Below are positions 33,176 to 41,669 of a stretch of DNA of 54,281 bases, piece by piece. Position 1 is the first letter of the stretch. Every line of letters starts with the position of its first letter. The stretch is from positions 1 through 54,281 of the forward strand of contig NZ_KB907281.1 in the NCBI RefSeq assembly GCF_000381905.1, written 5' to 3'. The notes beneath the pieces are model-generated. The model was given only the letters and a program-made list of their open reading frames with translations. It had not been told where the DNA came from and ran no database searches. Both the position numbers and the translations under genes were made by a program. The stretch comes from Paenibacillus fonticola DSM 21315. GTDB lineage: Bacteria; Bacillota; Bacilli; Paenibacillales; Paenibacillaceae.

Positions 33176-33598
33176 ATGGATTGGACGGATATCATGTCCC
33201 GCAGCGAGAGCTCATTCTGGGGACTGCTTGGCCTCCGGCTGTTATCGGCAGACAGTCAGCGCGTTGAGATCGGTCTTACCGCTAACCAGTCGCACCTAAA
33301 TTCTATGGGAATTGTTCACGGTGGAGTGCTGTCTTCGATGATGGATCAGGCGATGGGGATGCTAGTAACCGCTGTTAAAGGCGGCCAGGAGGGTGTAACG
33401 ACCCATTTGAATATTAACTATCTAAGTCCGATGTCCGCCGGAGAATTAATTGTAACTGCCTATCCGCTGCATGAAACTTACCGGACGATGACATTGCGGG
33501 CCGAGGTTTGCAATAGCGAGGGGATACTAGGTTGTATTTCGACCGGCACCTTCCGCTTGCCAAAAGATAAGGGGAAAGCCGTCACAGACCGGGGCTAA
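33176..33598 (+). CDS. Hotdog-fold acyl-CoA thioesterase (PaaI/YigI-like)
   Basis: A 140-residue single hotdog domain. The hallmark 'LNSMGIVHGGVLSSMMDQAM' is the N-terminal catalytic helix region of PaaI/4HBT thioesterases (HGG turn with Asp or Glu downstream), and 'THLNINYLSPMSAGELIVTA' is the central strand pair. ATG 33176 is chosen because GGGGGG lies 8 bases upstream; an in-frame GTG at 33143 has no such site. The acyl substrate is unknown. Confidence 0.85.
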   Translation: MDWTDIMSRSESSFWGLLGLRLLSADSQRVEIGLTANQSHLNSMGIVHGGVLSSMMDQAMGMLVTAVKGGQEGVTTHLNINYLSPMSAGELIVTAYPLHETYRTMTLRAEVCNSEGILGCISTGTFRLPKDKGKAVTDRG

Positions 33599-33687
33599 AT
33601 TAAGTTTTAATATAAGATAGGGCTAAGGAAATGTTGTCGCAGCGAAAGCTGCGCAGCATTATCATATGATTAATGTGGTGATTCAAG

Positions 33688-34479
33688 ATGAGTATGGAAC
33701 AGGAAAAGGAACAGGATCAGGGACAGCAGCGATATGATGCTAAGAAATACAGGACGCCGGACGGCATTCCTGCCGATATCGTCATGTTTACATTAGCGAA
33801 GCAGGAGCGGAAGGCGTCAACGAAATCCCTCCCAAGGTTCGATTTGAAGGTGATGCTGATACGACGGAGAAGCTGGCCGTTTGCCGGTGCCTGGGCGCTG
33901 CCGGGAGGATTTTCCCAAGAGGACGAATCGCTGTACGAAACAGCTCGCAGAGAGCTGAAAGAGGAGACAGGGGTAGACGGCCATCATTTGGAGTATCTTG
34001 GCGTGTACAGCAAGCCGGGCCGGGATCCGCGCGGATGGATTATTTCGCATGCTTTTTTCGCTCTCGTAGAGGAGTGGGTGCTGGAAAAACGCCAATCGGC
34101 GGACGACGCCCAGGAAGTAGGATTGTTTACGGTCAAGGAGGCGCTGGATGATTTGCAATTGGCGTTCGACCACCGGGAGATTTTGGAGGATGCATATAAA
34201 AGAATTCAGCAGCAAATGCTCCATACTACGATTGCGAAGCAGTTTTTGCCGCCTCATTTTACACTAGGTGAGCTGTATCAGGTCATTCAGACCGTCGTTC
34301 CGGATTTTGCCGAGCTGAACTTTATTCGCAAAATTACGTCGACCCGCAGCAGGCAAGGCATTTTGGAGGAGGTACATGATGAGAAGGGCGTTCCGATGCT
34401 GTCCAACCAATACTCGCAGCGGCCGGCTCAACTGTATCGCTTTACGGATTACACGCCGCGCCTGTCCATTTATACGTAG
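33688..34479 (+). CDS. Nudix hydrolase with C-terminal winged-helix-like domain (possible NrtR-type NAD regulator)
   Basis: The 263-residue protein carries an intact Nudix box at about 74-96 (GGF...ETARRELKEETGV) in an ADP-ribose pyrophosphatase-like domain. A C-terminal region (about 190-255; 'FTLGELYQVIQTVVPDFAEL', 'FIRKITSTRSR') resembles the winged-helix half of NrtR regulators. NrtR senses ADP-ribose and represses NAD biosynthesis genes; here the next gene is nicotinate phosphoribosyltransferase, which supports such a role. Because the catalytic glutamates are present it may also, or only, be an ADP-ribose or sugar-nucleotide hydrolase. The ribosome binding site before ATG 33688 is weak. 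Confidence 0.82.
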   Translation: MSMEQEKEQDQGQQRYDAKKYRTPDGIPADIVMFTLAKQERKASTKSLPRFDLKVMLIRRRSWPFAGAWALPGGFSQEDESLYETARRELKEETGVDGHHLEYLGVYSKPGRDPRGWIISHAFFALVEEWVLEKRQSADDAQEVGLFTVKEALDDLQLAFDHREILEDAYKRIQQQMLHTTIAKQFLPPHFTLGELYQVIQTVVPDFAELNFIRKITSTRSRQGILEEVHDEKGVPMLSNQYSQRPAQLYRFTDYTPRLSIYT

Positions 34480-34507
34480 TGACTCGTAAATCAGTTTTAA
34501 GGTGTGT

Positions 34508-34535
34508 TTTACATACAACGGTGAAAGCTTATAAT
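34508..34535 (+). promoter_or_regulatory. Sigma-A promoter of pncB
   Basis: TTTACA (34508-34513), a 16-nt spacer and TATAAT (34530-34535) lie about 80 bp before pncB and just after the Nudix gene, a natural place for repression by an NrtR-like protein. Confidence 0.6.
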
Positions 34536-34617
34536 AATAAATACAGCATTTTGGATTCGTTTTCAGCGCTTCAGGGATGAAGCCGCTGTGGAGTTTTGGA
34601 GAGAGGATGAAAGAAAT

Positions 34618-36072
34618 ATGGAAAGCGCAAGTCTGGCGCTGCATACGGATAAATATCAAATCAATATGATTTACGCGCATTGGGTGAATGGCACCCATGA
34701 GCGTAAGGCCGTGTTCGAGGCTTACTTCCGCAGACTTCCTTTCGGCAACGGGTATGCCGTGTTTGCGGGCTTGGAACGCATCGTGCAATATATATCCAAT
34801 TTGCATTTTACAGATAAAGATATGGCGTTTTTGGCTAAGCAGGAGGAAGAATACGATCCGGCATTTCTGGAGCTGTTGCGCAGCTTCCGGTTTAAGGGGA
34901 ATCTTCATTCCGTTCCTGAAGGCGCGCTTGTCTTCCCAAATGAGCCATTGATCCGTGTAGATGGGACCATTATGGAAGCTCAGCTTATCGAGACAGCATT
35001 GCTTAATTTCATGAATTTCCAGACGCTGATCGCCACGAAGGCATCCCGCATTAAACGGGTAGCAGAAAAAGAGGTGCTGTTGGAATTCGGCACGCGCCGC
35101 GCCCAGGAAGCTGACGCCGCCATTTGGGGTGCCCGGGCTGCCTATTTGTCCGGGTTCGATGCAACATCGAATTTGCTGGCTGGAGAAATTTTCGGCATCC
35201 CGACGAAAGGCACGCATGCGCATTCCTGGGTACAGAGCTTTGACTCCGAGCTTGAAGCGTTCGAACGGTTCGCCAAAGCGCTTCCCGATCAAGTCTCGCT
35301 GCTCGTTGACACGTTTGATACGCTGGATAGCGGCGTGCCGAATGCGATTAAGACCGCTAAACTATTGGAGAGTAAAGGGAAGCGGCTTAGCAGCATTCGG
35401 CTGGATAGCGGCGATTTAGCCTACTTGTCGATCCAGGCTCGCAAAATGCTCGATGAGGCAGGTCTGCCTTACGTCAAAATCGTCGCCTCTAACGACCTGG
35501 ATGAGAATACGATCTTTAACCTGAAAGCCCAGGGGGCCCGGATCGACATTTGGGGCGTGGGCACTCAGCTTATTACGGCTGCAGACCAGCCGGCGCTTGG
35601 CGGGGTGTACAAGCTTGTTGAACGGGAGAAGGATGGCCAAATGGAGCCGGCGATCAAAATTTCCGCCAATCCGGAGAAAGTAACGACACCAGGCAAGAAA
35701 GACGTGCTTCGAATCGTCGATAAGGAGAGCGGTAAAGCGATAGCGGACTACATTTGCTTTCCTCATGAGCAGCAGGCGCGAGATGGAGGCAAGCTCCGTC
35801 TGTTTGATCCGGTTCATCCCTATCTGAAGAAATCCGTTAAAAACTATACGGCGGTATCTATGCTGCAGCCCATTTATACAGATGGCGAGCTTGTGTATCA
35901 ATTGCCTTGCTTGGAGGAAATCCGGGAGTATCACAAGGAGCAGCTGAAGATGTTTTGGCCGGAGTACCTGCGAAAGCTTAACCCGGAAATTTACCGGATC
36001 AATTTAAGCCAGGAAGCTTGGGAATTAAAGCAAAGTTTGATCGAAGAGTATATGGGCCATTCCGAAGATTAA
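34618..36072 (+). CDS. pncB: Nicotinate phosphoribosyltransferase
   Basis: The first enzyme of NAD salvage from nicotinic acid, making nicotinate mononucleotide from PRPP with ATP hydrolysis. The 484 residues include 'LHTDKYQINMIYAHW' at the N-terminus, the 'EFGTRRAQEADAAIWGARAA' active-site stretch, the conserved histidine loop 'GTHAHSWVQSF' and 'IRLDSGDLAYLSIQARKMLD' near the phosphate site. ATG 34618 is preceded by GAGAGG; GTG 34588 would be an alternative. It follows a Nudix protein that may regulate it. Confidence 0.93.
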   Translation: MESASLALHTDKYQINMIYAHWVNGTHERKAVFEAYFRRLPFGNGYAVFAGLERIVQYISNLHFTDKDMAFLAKQEEEYDPAFLELLRSFRFKGNLHSVPEGALVFPNEPLIRVDGTIMEAQLIETALLNFMNFQTLIATKASRIKRVAEKEVLLEFGTRRAQEADAAIWGARAAYLSGFDATSNLLAGEIFGIPTKGTHAHSWVQSFDSELEAFERFAKALPDQVSLLVDTFDTLDSGVPNAIKTAKLLESKGKRLSSIRLDSGDLAYLSIQARKMLDEAGLPYVKIVASNDLDENTIFNLKAQGARIDIWGVGTQLITAADQPALGGVYKLVEREKDGQMEPAIKISANPEKVTTPGKKDVLRIVDKESGKAIADYICFPHEQQARDGGKLRLFDPVHPYLKKSVKNYTAVSMLQPIYTDGELVYQLPCLEEIREYHKEQLKMFWPEYLRKLNPEIYRINLSQEAWELKQSLIEEYMGHSED

Positions 36073-36092
36073 TTTAAATATGTATATTTTGA

Positions 36093-36134
36093 GACTGTTA
36101 CCAGGCAATTTGCCCGGGGCAGTCTTTTTTTTAG
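36093..36134 (+). terminator. Intrinsic terminator after pncB
   Basis: AGACTG pairs with CAGTCT, with GGC/GCC pairing inside, followed by eight T. The following 355 bp up to 36490 has no convincing gene; it contains the CRP/FNR-like palindrome. Confidence 0.8.
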
Positions 36135-36325
36135 CTATTAGAAAGTATAAAGTACGTGGCCAGAATTTCCTGATAAGGCATGAAAAACTGCCGCTAATCG
36201 CGGTCTATCTTAGAGAATACGCCGCTGGACGTTTTTTTATTTCTCGGGAAAGCGCAAAAAACGCTATTTTCAGCGCTGCTGCCCGCCCCATTCGACACTG
36301 GTCTCAAAACTGTCCTTATGACATT

Positions 36326-36341
36326 TGTTACATCCGTCACA
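36326..36341. promoter_or_regulatory. CRP/FNR-like palindrome
   Basis: TGTTACATCCGTCACA matches the TGTGA-N6-TCACA consensus of the CRP/FNR family in nine of ten defined positions. It lies 149 bp upstream of the oxidoreductase gene at 36490. Control of an oxygen-labile ferredoxin oxidoreductase by FNR would make sense, but no firm promoter can be placed beside it. Confidence 0.45.
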
Positions 36342-36489
36342 CCCCACATATGATAAATTGAAAAATTAATCGAGGGTTTATTGACTCGAAGAAAAAGCAC
36401 TGCATTTGAAGTGTGTTTTCATCGTTTTTTAGCTTTTAATAATGTCGTTATGATGAACTCGCAAAGGCGAAGGAAGGGAGTCAAAGCGC

Positions 36490-37497
36490 GTGGTCCAATT
36501 ACCAAAATTGAACGAGTTGGGTTTTTTTGAAATTAGGCTGGAGTCCATCGGAGGGCTTGGTGCGAATCTTGCCGGCAAGATGCTGGCCGAGGCAGGAGTT
36601 GAGGGAGCTGGGCTTAACGGGGTAAGCTTTTCTTCCTATGGATCGGAGAAGAAGGGTTCTCCGGTGAAAGCGCATATCCGTTTCTGTGATCTGAAAACAC
36701 CGATTCGGGATACCTCGCCCGTAGAACGGCCGCATATCGTCGCTATTTTCCAAGAAGCGCTCGCTAAGACTGTAAATGTGATCAGCGGAATTTATGAAGA
36801 CAGTACGGTGCTTGTAAATTCACGGAAATCTCCGGCCGAGCTCAAAAATCAAATGAAGCTGCTCGGCGGAACGATCGCTGTTGTCGATGCTACGGGAATC
36901 GCTCTCGAAGAGAAGAACCGTGTCAACATGGCGATGCTGGGGGCCATGTTCCGGCTGTGTCCTTTCCTGGATCCGCAAACGATGAAGGACGTTATCCGAA
37001 AATCACTGGAAGCGAAATATCCTCAGTCGGTTGCTCCTGCACTGGCTACATTTGAAAGAGGGTACCAGGAAGTGACGTTCGAAACTTTTCCGCTGCCAGA
37101 GGGAATGAGCATGCCTTCATTCGTTCGGGCTGATACGCCAATTCTTGGCTATCAAACGCAACCGATTGGAGGAATTGTCGCCAATCCGGGCAACAGTATT
37201 TTGAAAGATTTAAGCATTTCCCGCTCGGGCATGATGCCTCATTTTAAAGCAGACGCTTGCATTCACTGTGCGCAATGCGACAACGTATGTCCTGACAACT
37301 GCTTTGTCTGGGAGGAGCTGCCGGATAAAAGAGGACGCTTACAGATGTTTTTGCAGGGGATCGATTATCAGTATTGCAAGGGCTGTCTGAAATGTATTCA
37401 TGCCTGTCCTACGGACGCACTGTCCGGGGAGCGGGAAGAAGAAGGATATGCGGAAGCGAACCGTTTCCCGCATCGTTTTGACCTGGCTGTACAGTAA
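36490..37497 (+). CDS. 2-oxoacid:acceptor oxidoreductase, gamma domain fused to a two-cluster ferredoxin (delta) domain
   Basis: The 335-residue protein has a gamma (catalytic-domain) part at about 10-190 ('IGGLGANLAGKMLAEAG', 'GSEKKGSPVKAHIRF') and a C-terminal ferredoxin part with two 4Fe-4S motifs, CIHCAQCDNVCP and CKGCLKCIHACP (about 255-310). It would carry electrons from the active site in the partner subunit to ferredoxin. The GTG start at 36490 follows GAAGGAAGGGAG. The next gene, 68 bp on, encodes the fused alpha-beta subunit. The substrate (pyruvate, branched-chain or other 2-oxoacid) is not determined. Confidence 0.87.
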   Translation: MVQLPKLNELGFFEIRLESIGGLGANLAGKMLAEAGVEGAGLNGVSFSSYGSEKKGSPVKAHIRFCDLKTPIRDTSPVERPHIVAIFQEALAKTVNVISGIYEDSTVLVNSRKSPAELKNQMKLLGGTIAVVDATGIALEEKNRVNMAMLGAMFRLCPFLDPQTMKDVIRKSLEAKYPQSVAPALATFERGYQEVTFETFPLPEGMSMPSFVRADTPILGYQTQPIGGIVANPGNSILKDLSISRSGMMPHFKADACIHCAQCDNVCPDNCFVWEELPDKRGRLQMFLQGIDYQYCKGCLKCIHACPTDALSGEREEEGYAEANRFPHRFDLAVQ

Positions 37498-37565
37498 GAA
37501 GAGATGTCGGCGGACGAATGCTATGGTTGAAGAAGTCTAATATATTATAGAAGGGCGGAAGCGAT

Positions 37566-39872
37566 ATGGCGATGGATATTGCAAAAGAGCGAGGCACTGC
37601 CAAAGTGGAGCAGCGGGTAGTCTATGAATCAGGCAACGAAATGGCGGCATATGCAGCGCATCAAATAAATTATCATATCATGGGGTATTTTCCGATATCC
37701 CCCTCAACAGAAGTAGCTCAGTTTCTCGATTTAATGAAGGCTAACGGTGAGCATGACATTAAGCTGATTCCTTCTGACGGGGAACACAGCTCTGCGGGAA
37801 TTTGCTATGGGGCATCTACAGCCGGCGGCCGGGTATTCAATGCTACGAGCGCTAACGGTTATATGTATATGCTGGAACAAATGCCAGTCCAGTCAGGAAC
37901 ACGATTTCCGATGGTCATGAATTTGGTGTGCCGCTCTATTTCCGGCCCATTGGATATTCACGGCGACCATTCCGATTTGTATTTTGCACTGAATACCGGC
38001 TGGCCGATCTTGATGTGCCGTGATCCTCAGGCGGTATATGACATGAATATTATGGCCATTAAGCTGGCCGAAGATCCGGAAGTACGGCTGCCTGTACTCG
38101 TTGCCTCGGACGGTTATTTTACATCGCATCAGAAACGCCGTGTGCATACTTTTGCTCATAAGGAAGATGTATTGAAATTTGTCGGCGAGCAGCCGCCAGC
38201 CGGGTTTCCTGATACGCTTGACCGCAATAACCCGATTACCGTCGGTCCGTACATGAATGAGCCGGACTATATCAACAACCGTTATCAGCAATCTCAGGCG
38301 ATGTACAAGGCGGAGGAAGTGTTTGAACGGATTGCGGAAGAGTATGAGCTGCTGACTGGAAGAAAATATGAAATGCTTGATACGTACCGGATGGAGGATG
38401 CGGAAGTTGCTGTTTTCTTGATGAATTCTGCGTCTGAAATTATTAAGGATGTAGTGGATAATTTGCGGAGCCAGGGAATCAAGGCCGGGTCGATTGCGCC
38501 GAACATGATCCGTCCATTCCCGCAGCGGAAAATCGCCGAAGCGTTGAAAAATGTCAAGGCGGTCACCGTAGGGGATCGGGCAGACTCCTATGGGGCGCAT
38601 GGCGGAAATATGTCAAACGAAATTAAGGCTGCGCTGTTTACTTATGGCAATACGACGACCCAGGTAGTCAGCCGCGTATACGGACTGGGAGGGAAAGAGT
38701 TTTATGCCGAGGATGGCCATTATTTATTTTCTCTCGCTATTGAGGCGGCGAACAGTCAGCGCGTAGAGGTGCCGTTCGACTATTACGGACATACTCCGGG
38801 AGATGCGGAGAAGGCTCCGAAGCGGTTGCTGAAGCCGCTGCGTTTTGAAGATTTGAAAACAGGGCTCATTACAGTAACGAAAAATGAAGAGTCCGGAAAG
38901 CTTGGCGTCCGTATTCCTCCGCTGCGCGCCTTGACCAAGAAGCCGAAGCGCATTGCACCAGGGCATGGCGCATGTCCGGGCTGCGGCATTTTCTCGGGAC
39001 TTGAGCTGTTCTTTAAAGGGATTGAAGGGGATATCGTCGCTTTATTTCATACGGGCTGTGCAATGGTTGTCACGACGGGATACCCTTATTCCTCCCATAA
39101 GGCAACTTACATCCATAATTTGTTCCAAAACGGGGCGGCGACGCTGTCAGGCGTTGTGGAAATGTTCTGGGAGCGCAAGCGCCGGGGCGAGCTGGATGAT
39201 CTCGGATTGCAGGACGATTTCACCTTTGTGATGGTTACCGGAGACGGCGGGATGGATATCGGCATGGGACCAGCGATTGGCGCCGCGCTGCGCAACCATC
39301 GCATGATCATCGTGGAATATGACAATGAGGGCTATATGAATACAGGTGCTCAGCTGTCTTATTCGACTCCGCTAGGGCATCGTACATCTACTTCGAATAT
39401 CGGTTCCGTTCAGAAGGGGAAAGTGTTCCATCACAAGGACACGGCACAAATTATGGCGGCCACCAACATTCCCTATGTGTTTACTGGCAGTGAAGCTTAT
39501 CCGCAGGATCTGGTCAAAAAAGCGGCCAAGGCCCAATGGTACGCTCAGAATGAAGGGCTGGTCTATGGTAAAATACTAATAGCCTGTCCACTGAACTGGA
39601 TTAGTCCTGATGATGAAGGGACAAATATTGTGGATGCTGCGGTAAATTCCTGCTTCTTCCCTCTTTATGAGGTTGAGCGCGGTGAAACTGCCATAACGTA
39701 CAATCCGGATGAGAAGGGCAAAAGAGTTCCGCTCGTGGATTGGCTGAAAACGATGGGCAAAACCCGCCACTTAATAAAACCGGAAAACAGTGAAGCTCTT
39801 GCCGAGTTTGAACGGGAAGTGAACCGGAGATGGCAAGTGCTGCTGGCCAAGCATGAGCATCCGTTTTTGTAG
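37566..39872 (+). CDS. 2-oxoacid:acceptor oxidoreductase, fused alpha-beta subunit
   Basis: 768 residues. The alpha part (about 20-410) shows 'IMGYFPISPSTEVAQFLDLM', 'DGEHSSAGICYGASTAGGRV' and 'PLDIHGDHSDLYFALNTGWP'. The beta part (about 470-768) has 'GHGACPGCGIFSG' for the cluster and the ThDP/Mg motif 'GDGGMDIGMGPAIGAAL' with 'DNEGYMNTGAQ'. With the preceding gene it forms a complete CoA-dependent, ferredoxin-reducing enzyme in only two polypeptides, unlike KorA/KorB at 24507, where gamma and alpha are joined. ATG 37566 is preceded by AGAAGGGCGG; an ATG two codons on is possible. Confidence 0.87.
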   Translation: MAMDIAKERGTAKVEQRVVYESGNEMAAYAAHQINYHIMGYFPISPSTEVAQFLDLMKANGEHDIKLIPSDGEHSSAGICYGASTAGGRVFNATSANGYMYMLEQMPVQSGTRFPMVMNLVCRSISGPLDIHGDHSDLYFALNTGWPILMCRDPQAVYDMNIMAIKLAEDPEVRLPVLVASDGYFTSHQKRRVHTFAHKEDVLKFVGEQPPAGFPDTLDRNNPITVGPYMNEPDYINNRYQQSQAMYKAEEVFERIAEEYELLTGRKYEMLDTYRMEDAEVAVFLMNSASEIIKDVVDNLRSQGIKAGSIAPNMIRPFPQRKIAEALKNVKAVTVGDRADSYGAHGGNMSNEIKAALFTYGNTTTQVVSRVYGLGGKEFYAEDGHYLFSLAIEAANSQRVEVPFDYYGHTPGDAEKAPKRLLKPLRFEDLKTGLITVTKNEESGKLGVRIPPLRALTKKPKRIAPGHGACPGCGIFSGLELFFKGIEGDIVALFHTGCAMVVTTGYPYSSHKATYIHNLFQNGAATLSGVVEMFWERKRRGELDDLGLQDDFTFVMVTGDGGMDIGMGPAIGAALRNHRMIIVEYDNEGYMNTGAQLSYSTPLGHRTSTSNIGSVQKGKVFHHKDTAQIMAATNIPYVFTGSEAYPQDLVKKAAKAQWYAQNEGLVYGKILIACPLNWISPDDEGTNIVDAAVNSCFFPLYEVERGETAITYNPDEKGKRVPLVDWLKTMGKTRHLIKPENSEALAEFEREVNRRWQVLLAKHEHPFL

Positions 39873-39953
39873 GGCTAAGCTATTGCACGAATTTAATGTT
39901 GAAATCAGATCATCGCAGCTATGTCCTTGCGCTGATAAAGGGGAGGCGATTTC

Positions 39954-40955
39954 ATGGAGACAGCTTTTCGCGCATTTCGTGTCCACAGGGATGAAGAAGG
40001 ATTCACATCCGGGGTGGAAACGCTGAGCATCTCCGACTTGCCGGAAGGCGACGTTACGGTTGAAGTGCATTATTCCAGTGTCAATTATAAAGATGGGCTC
40101 GCCAGCATACCTAACGGCAAAGTGGTCAGCAGTTATCCGTTGGTGCCTGGAATTGATCTGGCAGGCATAGTGCTCAGCTCGCGCAATACAAAGTTTAAGG
40201 CCGGAGACAGTGTACTTGGTACAGGTTATGGACTCGGCGTGTCTCATTGCGGAGGGTATGCGGAAATCGCCCGTATGCCTGCAGAGTGGCTGGTGCCTTT
40301 GCCGGAAGGTCTTACACTCCAGGAGAGCATGGCGATTGGCACAGCCGGATTCACCGCTGCTTTATCGGTTGAGCGGCTATTGCATAACGGACTTGAACCC
40401 GCTGACGGCCCTGTTCTCGTTACGGGCGCGACTGGCGGCGTCGGCAGCATGGCCGTGAACATTTTGGGCAAGCTTGGTTTCGAAGTCGTTGCTTCCACGG
40501 GAAAACCCGAAGCCGAGGAGGCGCTGCGGCGCTGGGGGGCTTCTTCCGTCGTTTCGCGTGAAGCAGCCATGGGCGCTGTGAAGGGGACGCTCGGCAAGGC
40601 ACAATGGTCAGCCGTCGTCGACCCTGTAGGCGGAGCTGGAACCGGCGAGATTATGAAAGCTGTAAAATACGGCGGCTCTGTTGCGTTATCCGGATTAACG
40701 GGCGGCGGAGCATTTCAAACTTCTGTGTTTCCTTTTATTCTTCGCGGCGTCAACTTGCTTGGGATCGACTCGGTCTACTGTCCGATGCCTGAGCGGGTCA
40801 AGCTGTGGCAGCGCCTGGCGGCGGCATGGAAGCCCGAGCAGGTGCTGCGTGAAGCCATTAAAGTGTATCGGCTGGAGCAGCTTGAAGAAGCCTTTGGCAC
40901 GGTACTGAGCGGCAAGGCGCTGGGGCGCCAGCTCGTCTCCTTGCAAAGTCGTTGA
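39954..40955 (+). CDS. YhdH/YhfP-family NADPH:quinone oxidoreductase
   Basis: A zinc-free medium-chain dehydrogenase/reductase of 333 residues. 'HYSSVNYKDGLAS', 'PLVPGIDLAGIVLSS' and 'GYGLGVSHCGGYAEIARMPA' are typical of YhdH/YhfP, the family that includes acrylyl-CoA reductase AcuI. The Rossmann motif lies in 'VLVTGATGGVGSMAVNILGK'. GGGGAGG precedes ATG 39954. It begins 81 bp after the oxidoreductase operon and could be read from it. The natural substrate is not evident. Confidence 0.88.
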   Translation: METAFRAFRVHRDEEGFTSGVETLSISDLPEGDVTVEVHYSSVNYKDGLASIPNGKVVSSYPLVPGIDLAGIVLSSRNTKFKAGDSVLGTGYGLGVSHCGGYAEIARMPAEWLVPLPEGLTLQESMAIGTAGFTAALSVERLLHNGLEPADGPVLVTGATGGVGSMAVNILGKLGFEVVASTGKPEAEEALRRWGASSVVSREAAMGAVKGTLGKAQWSAVVDPVGGAGTGEIMKAVKYGGSVALSGLTGGGAFQTSVFPFILRGVNLLGIDSVYCPMPERVKLWQRLAAAWKPEQVLREAIKVYRLEQLEEAFGTVLSGKALGRQLVSLQSR

Positions 40956-41141
40956 ATATGTATGTAATAAGAAAAGGGCTGTCCCCAAAGTGATCATTGA
41001 TGACTGAGAGGCTCCCTTTTCTTTCAAAAAGCTTTCTGTTTCTTCGGAATCAATTTTCGCCCTTGCCTGGATAATCCTATTCTTAAGCTCCTCTTAAAAA
41101 AGCTGCCGGATACTAAGCTGTCAAACATTATGCTTACATAC

Positions 41142-41324
41142 ACAAATGGATTTTATGTAACTAATTATGCTCAAAACGAATGCCTAAGGGGATTAGATGG
41201 ATTTTATGCATCTATAATCAAGAATCCATTACCTGATTGACAATTTCCTTCTTCTAACGGCATGAAATCCATTTAAATTTACATATCCTTCTTGGCCGCA
41301 GAAACTAACTACTATAAATCCATT
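41142..41324 (+). repeat. MITE-like intergenic repeat, copy B
   Basis: Same element and orientation as 16941-17122. Shared landmarks are AAGGGGATTAGATGGATTTTA, ATCCATTTAAAT and GCAGAAACTAACTACTATAA. Its ends ATGGATTT and AAATCCAT are complementary. Confidence 0.8.
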
Positions 41325-41384
41325 AGATAAGTGTTGAACTATTAAAAAAGTTGTAGGGCAAGTAAATCCTTGAGCAAAGCTTAG

Positions 41385-41470
41385 GATAACGTCGTGTTTG
41401 AGATCGTGGCATTAGCCCATCATCTACTGAAAGTGACAGGCATCCGCTCGCTACTCTTCGGAAAAGAAGA
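41385..41470 (+). pseudogene. Transposase C-terminal remnant
   Basis: The frame here reads 'VFEIVALAHHLLKVTGIRSL', which resembles the end of IS1182-type transposases ('...ALAHNLLKVAGIR'). A TAG lies four codons upstream of the best start and no ribosome binding site is present, so it is not a working gene. It is followed by the hairpin and terminal repeat of the element. Confidence 0.5.
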
Positions 41471-41475
41471 CAAAC

Positions 41476-41522
41476 AAAAAAGTTGGACGGAAAACATTAC
41501 GTTTTTCCGCCCAACTTTTTAT
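41476..41522. terminator. Long hairpin terminator in the IS remnant
   Basis: An A-run plus GTTGGACGGAAAAC (from 41476) pairs with GTTTTTCCGCCCAAC plus a T-run (41501-41520) around a loop of about 5 nt with few mismatches. A- and T-runs on both sides make it bidirectional. Confidence 0.85.
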
Positions 41523-41669
41523 TTTGGTGACTTATTGGGCAGCCCTTTTTTTGTTATTAGGATGTCCTACGGTTAGGTTGAGTCCGCCTCCTCGTATGAA
41601 ACGAATGGACAGGAGACAATCTAATGCTGAATAGTGTAAGGAGTACAGGAAAAAAGAAGGAGGATGGGG

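Larger units (their letters stand above)
40972..41549. mobile_element. Decayed IS1182-like element (about 578 bp)
   Basis: The left edge AAAAGGGCTGTCCCCAAAG (from 40972) is an imperfect inverted repeat of the right edge (41528-41549, ending ATTGGGCAGCCCTTTT). Inside are a transposase tail fragment with a stop codon just upstream, a long hairpin corresponding in position to the one after the transposase at 1-195, and copy B of the MITE-like repeat. It is much shorter than a full IS1182 element, so it is internally deleted. The left boundary could instead be an unrelated terminator of the preceding gene. Confidence 0.5.

Noticed and set aside
34264..35292. A long minus-strand frame (342 codons) opposite the Nudix gene and pncB
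   Set aside because: It lies antisense to two well-supported genes and has the composition expected of a shadow frame.
36080..36361. A 93-codon frame after pncB
   Set aside because: It begins in the pncB terminator, has no ribosome binding site and shows no recognisable domain.
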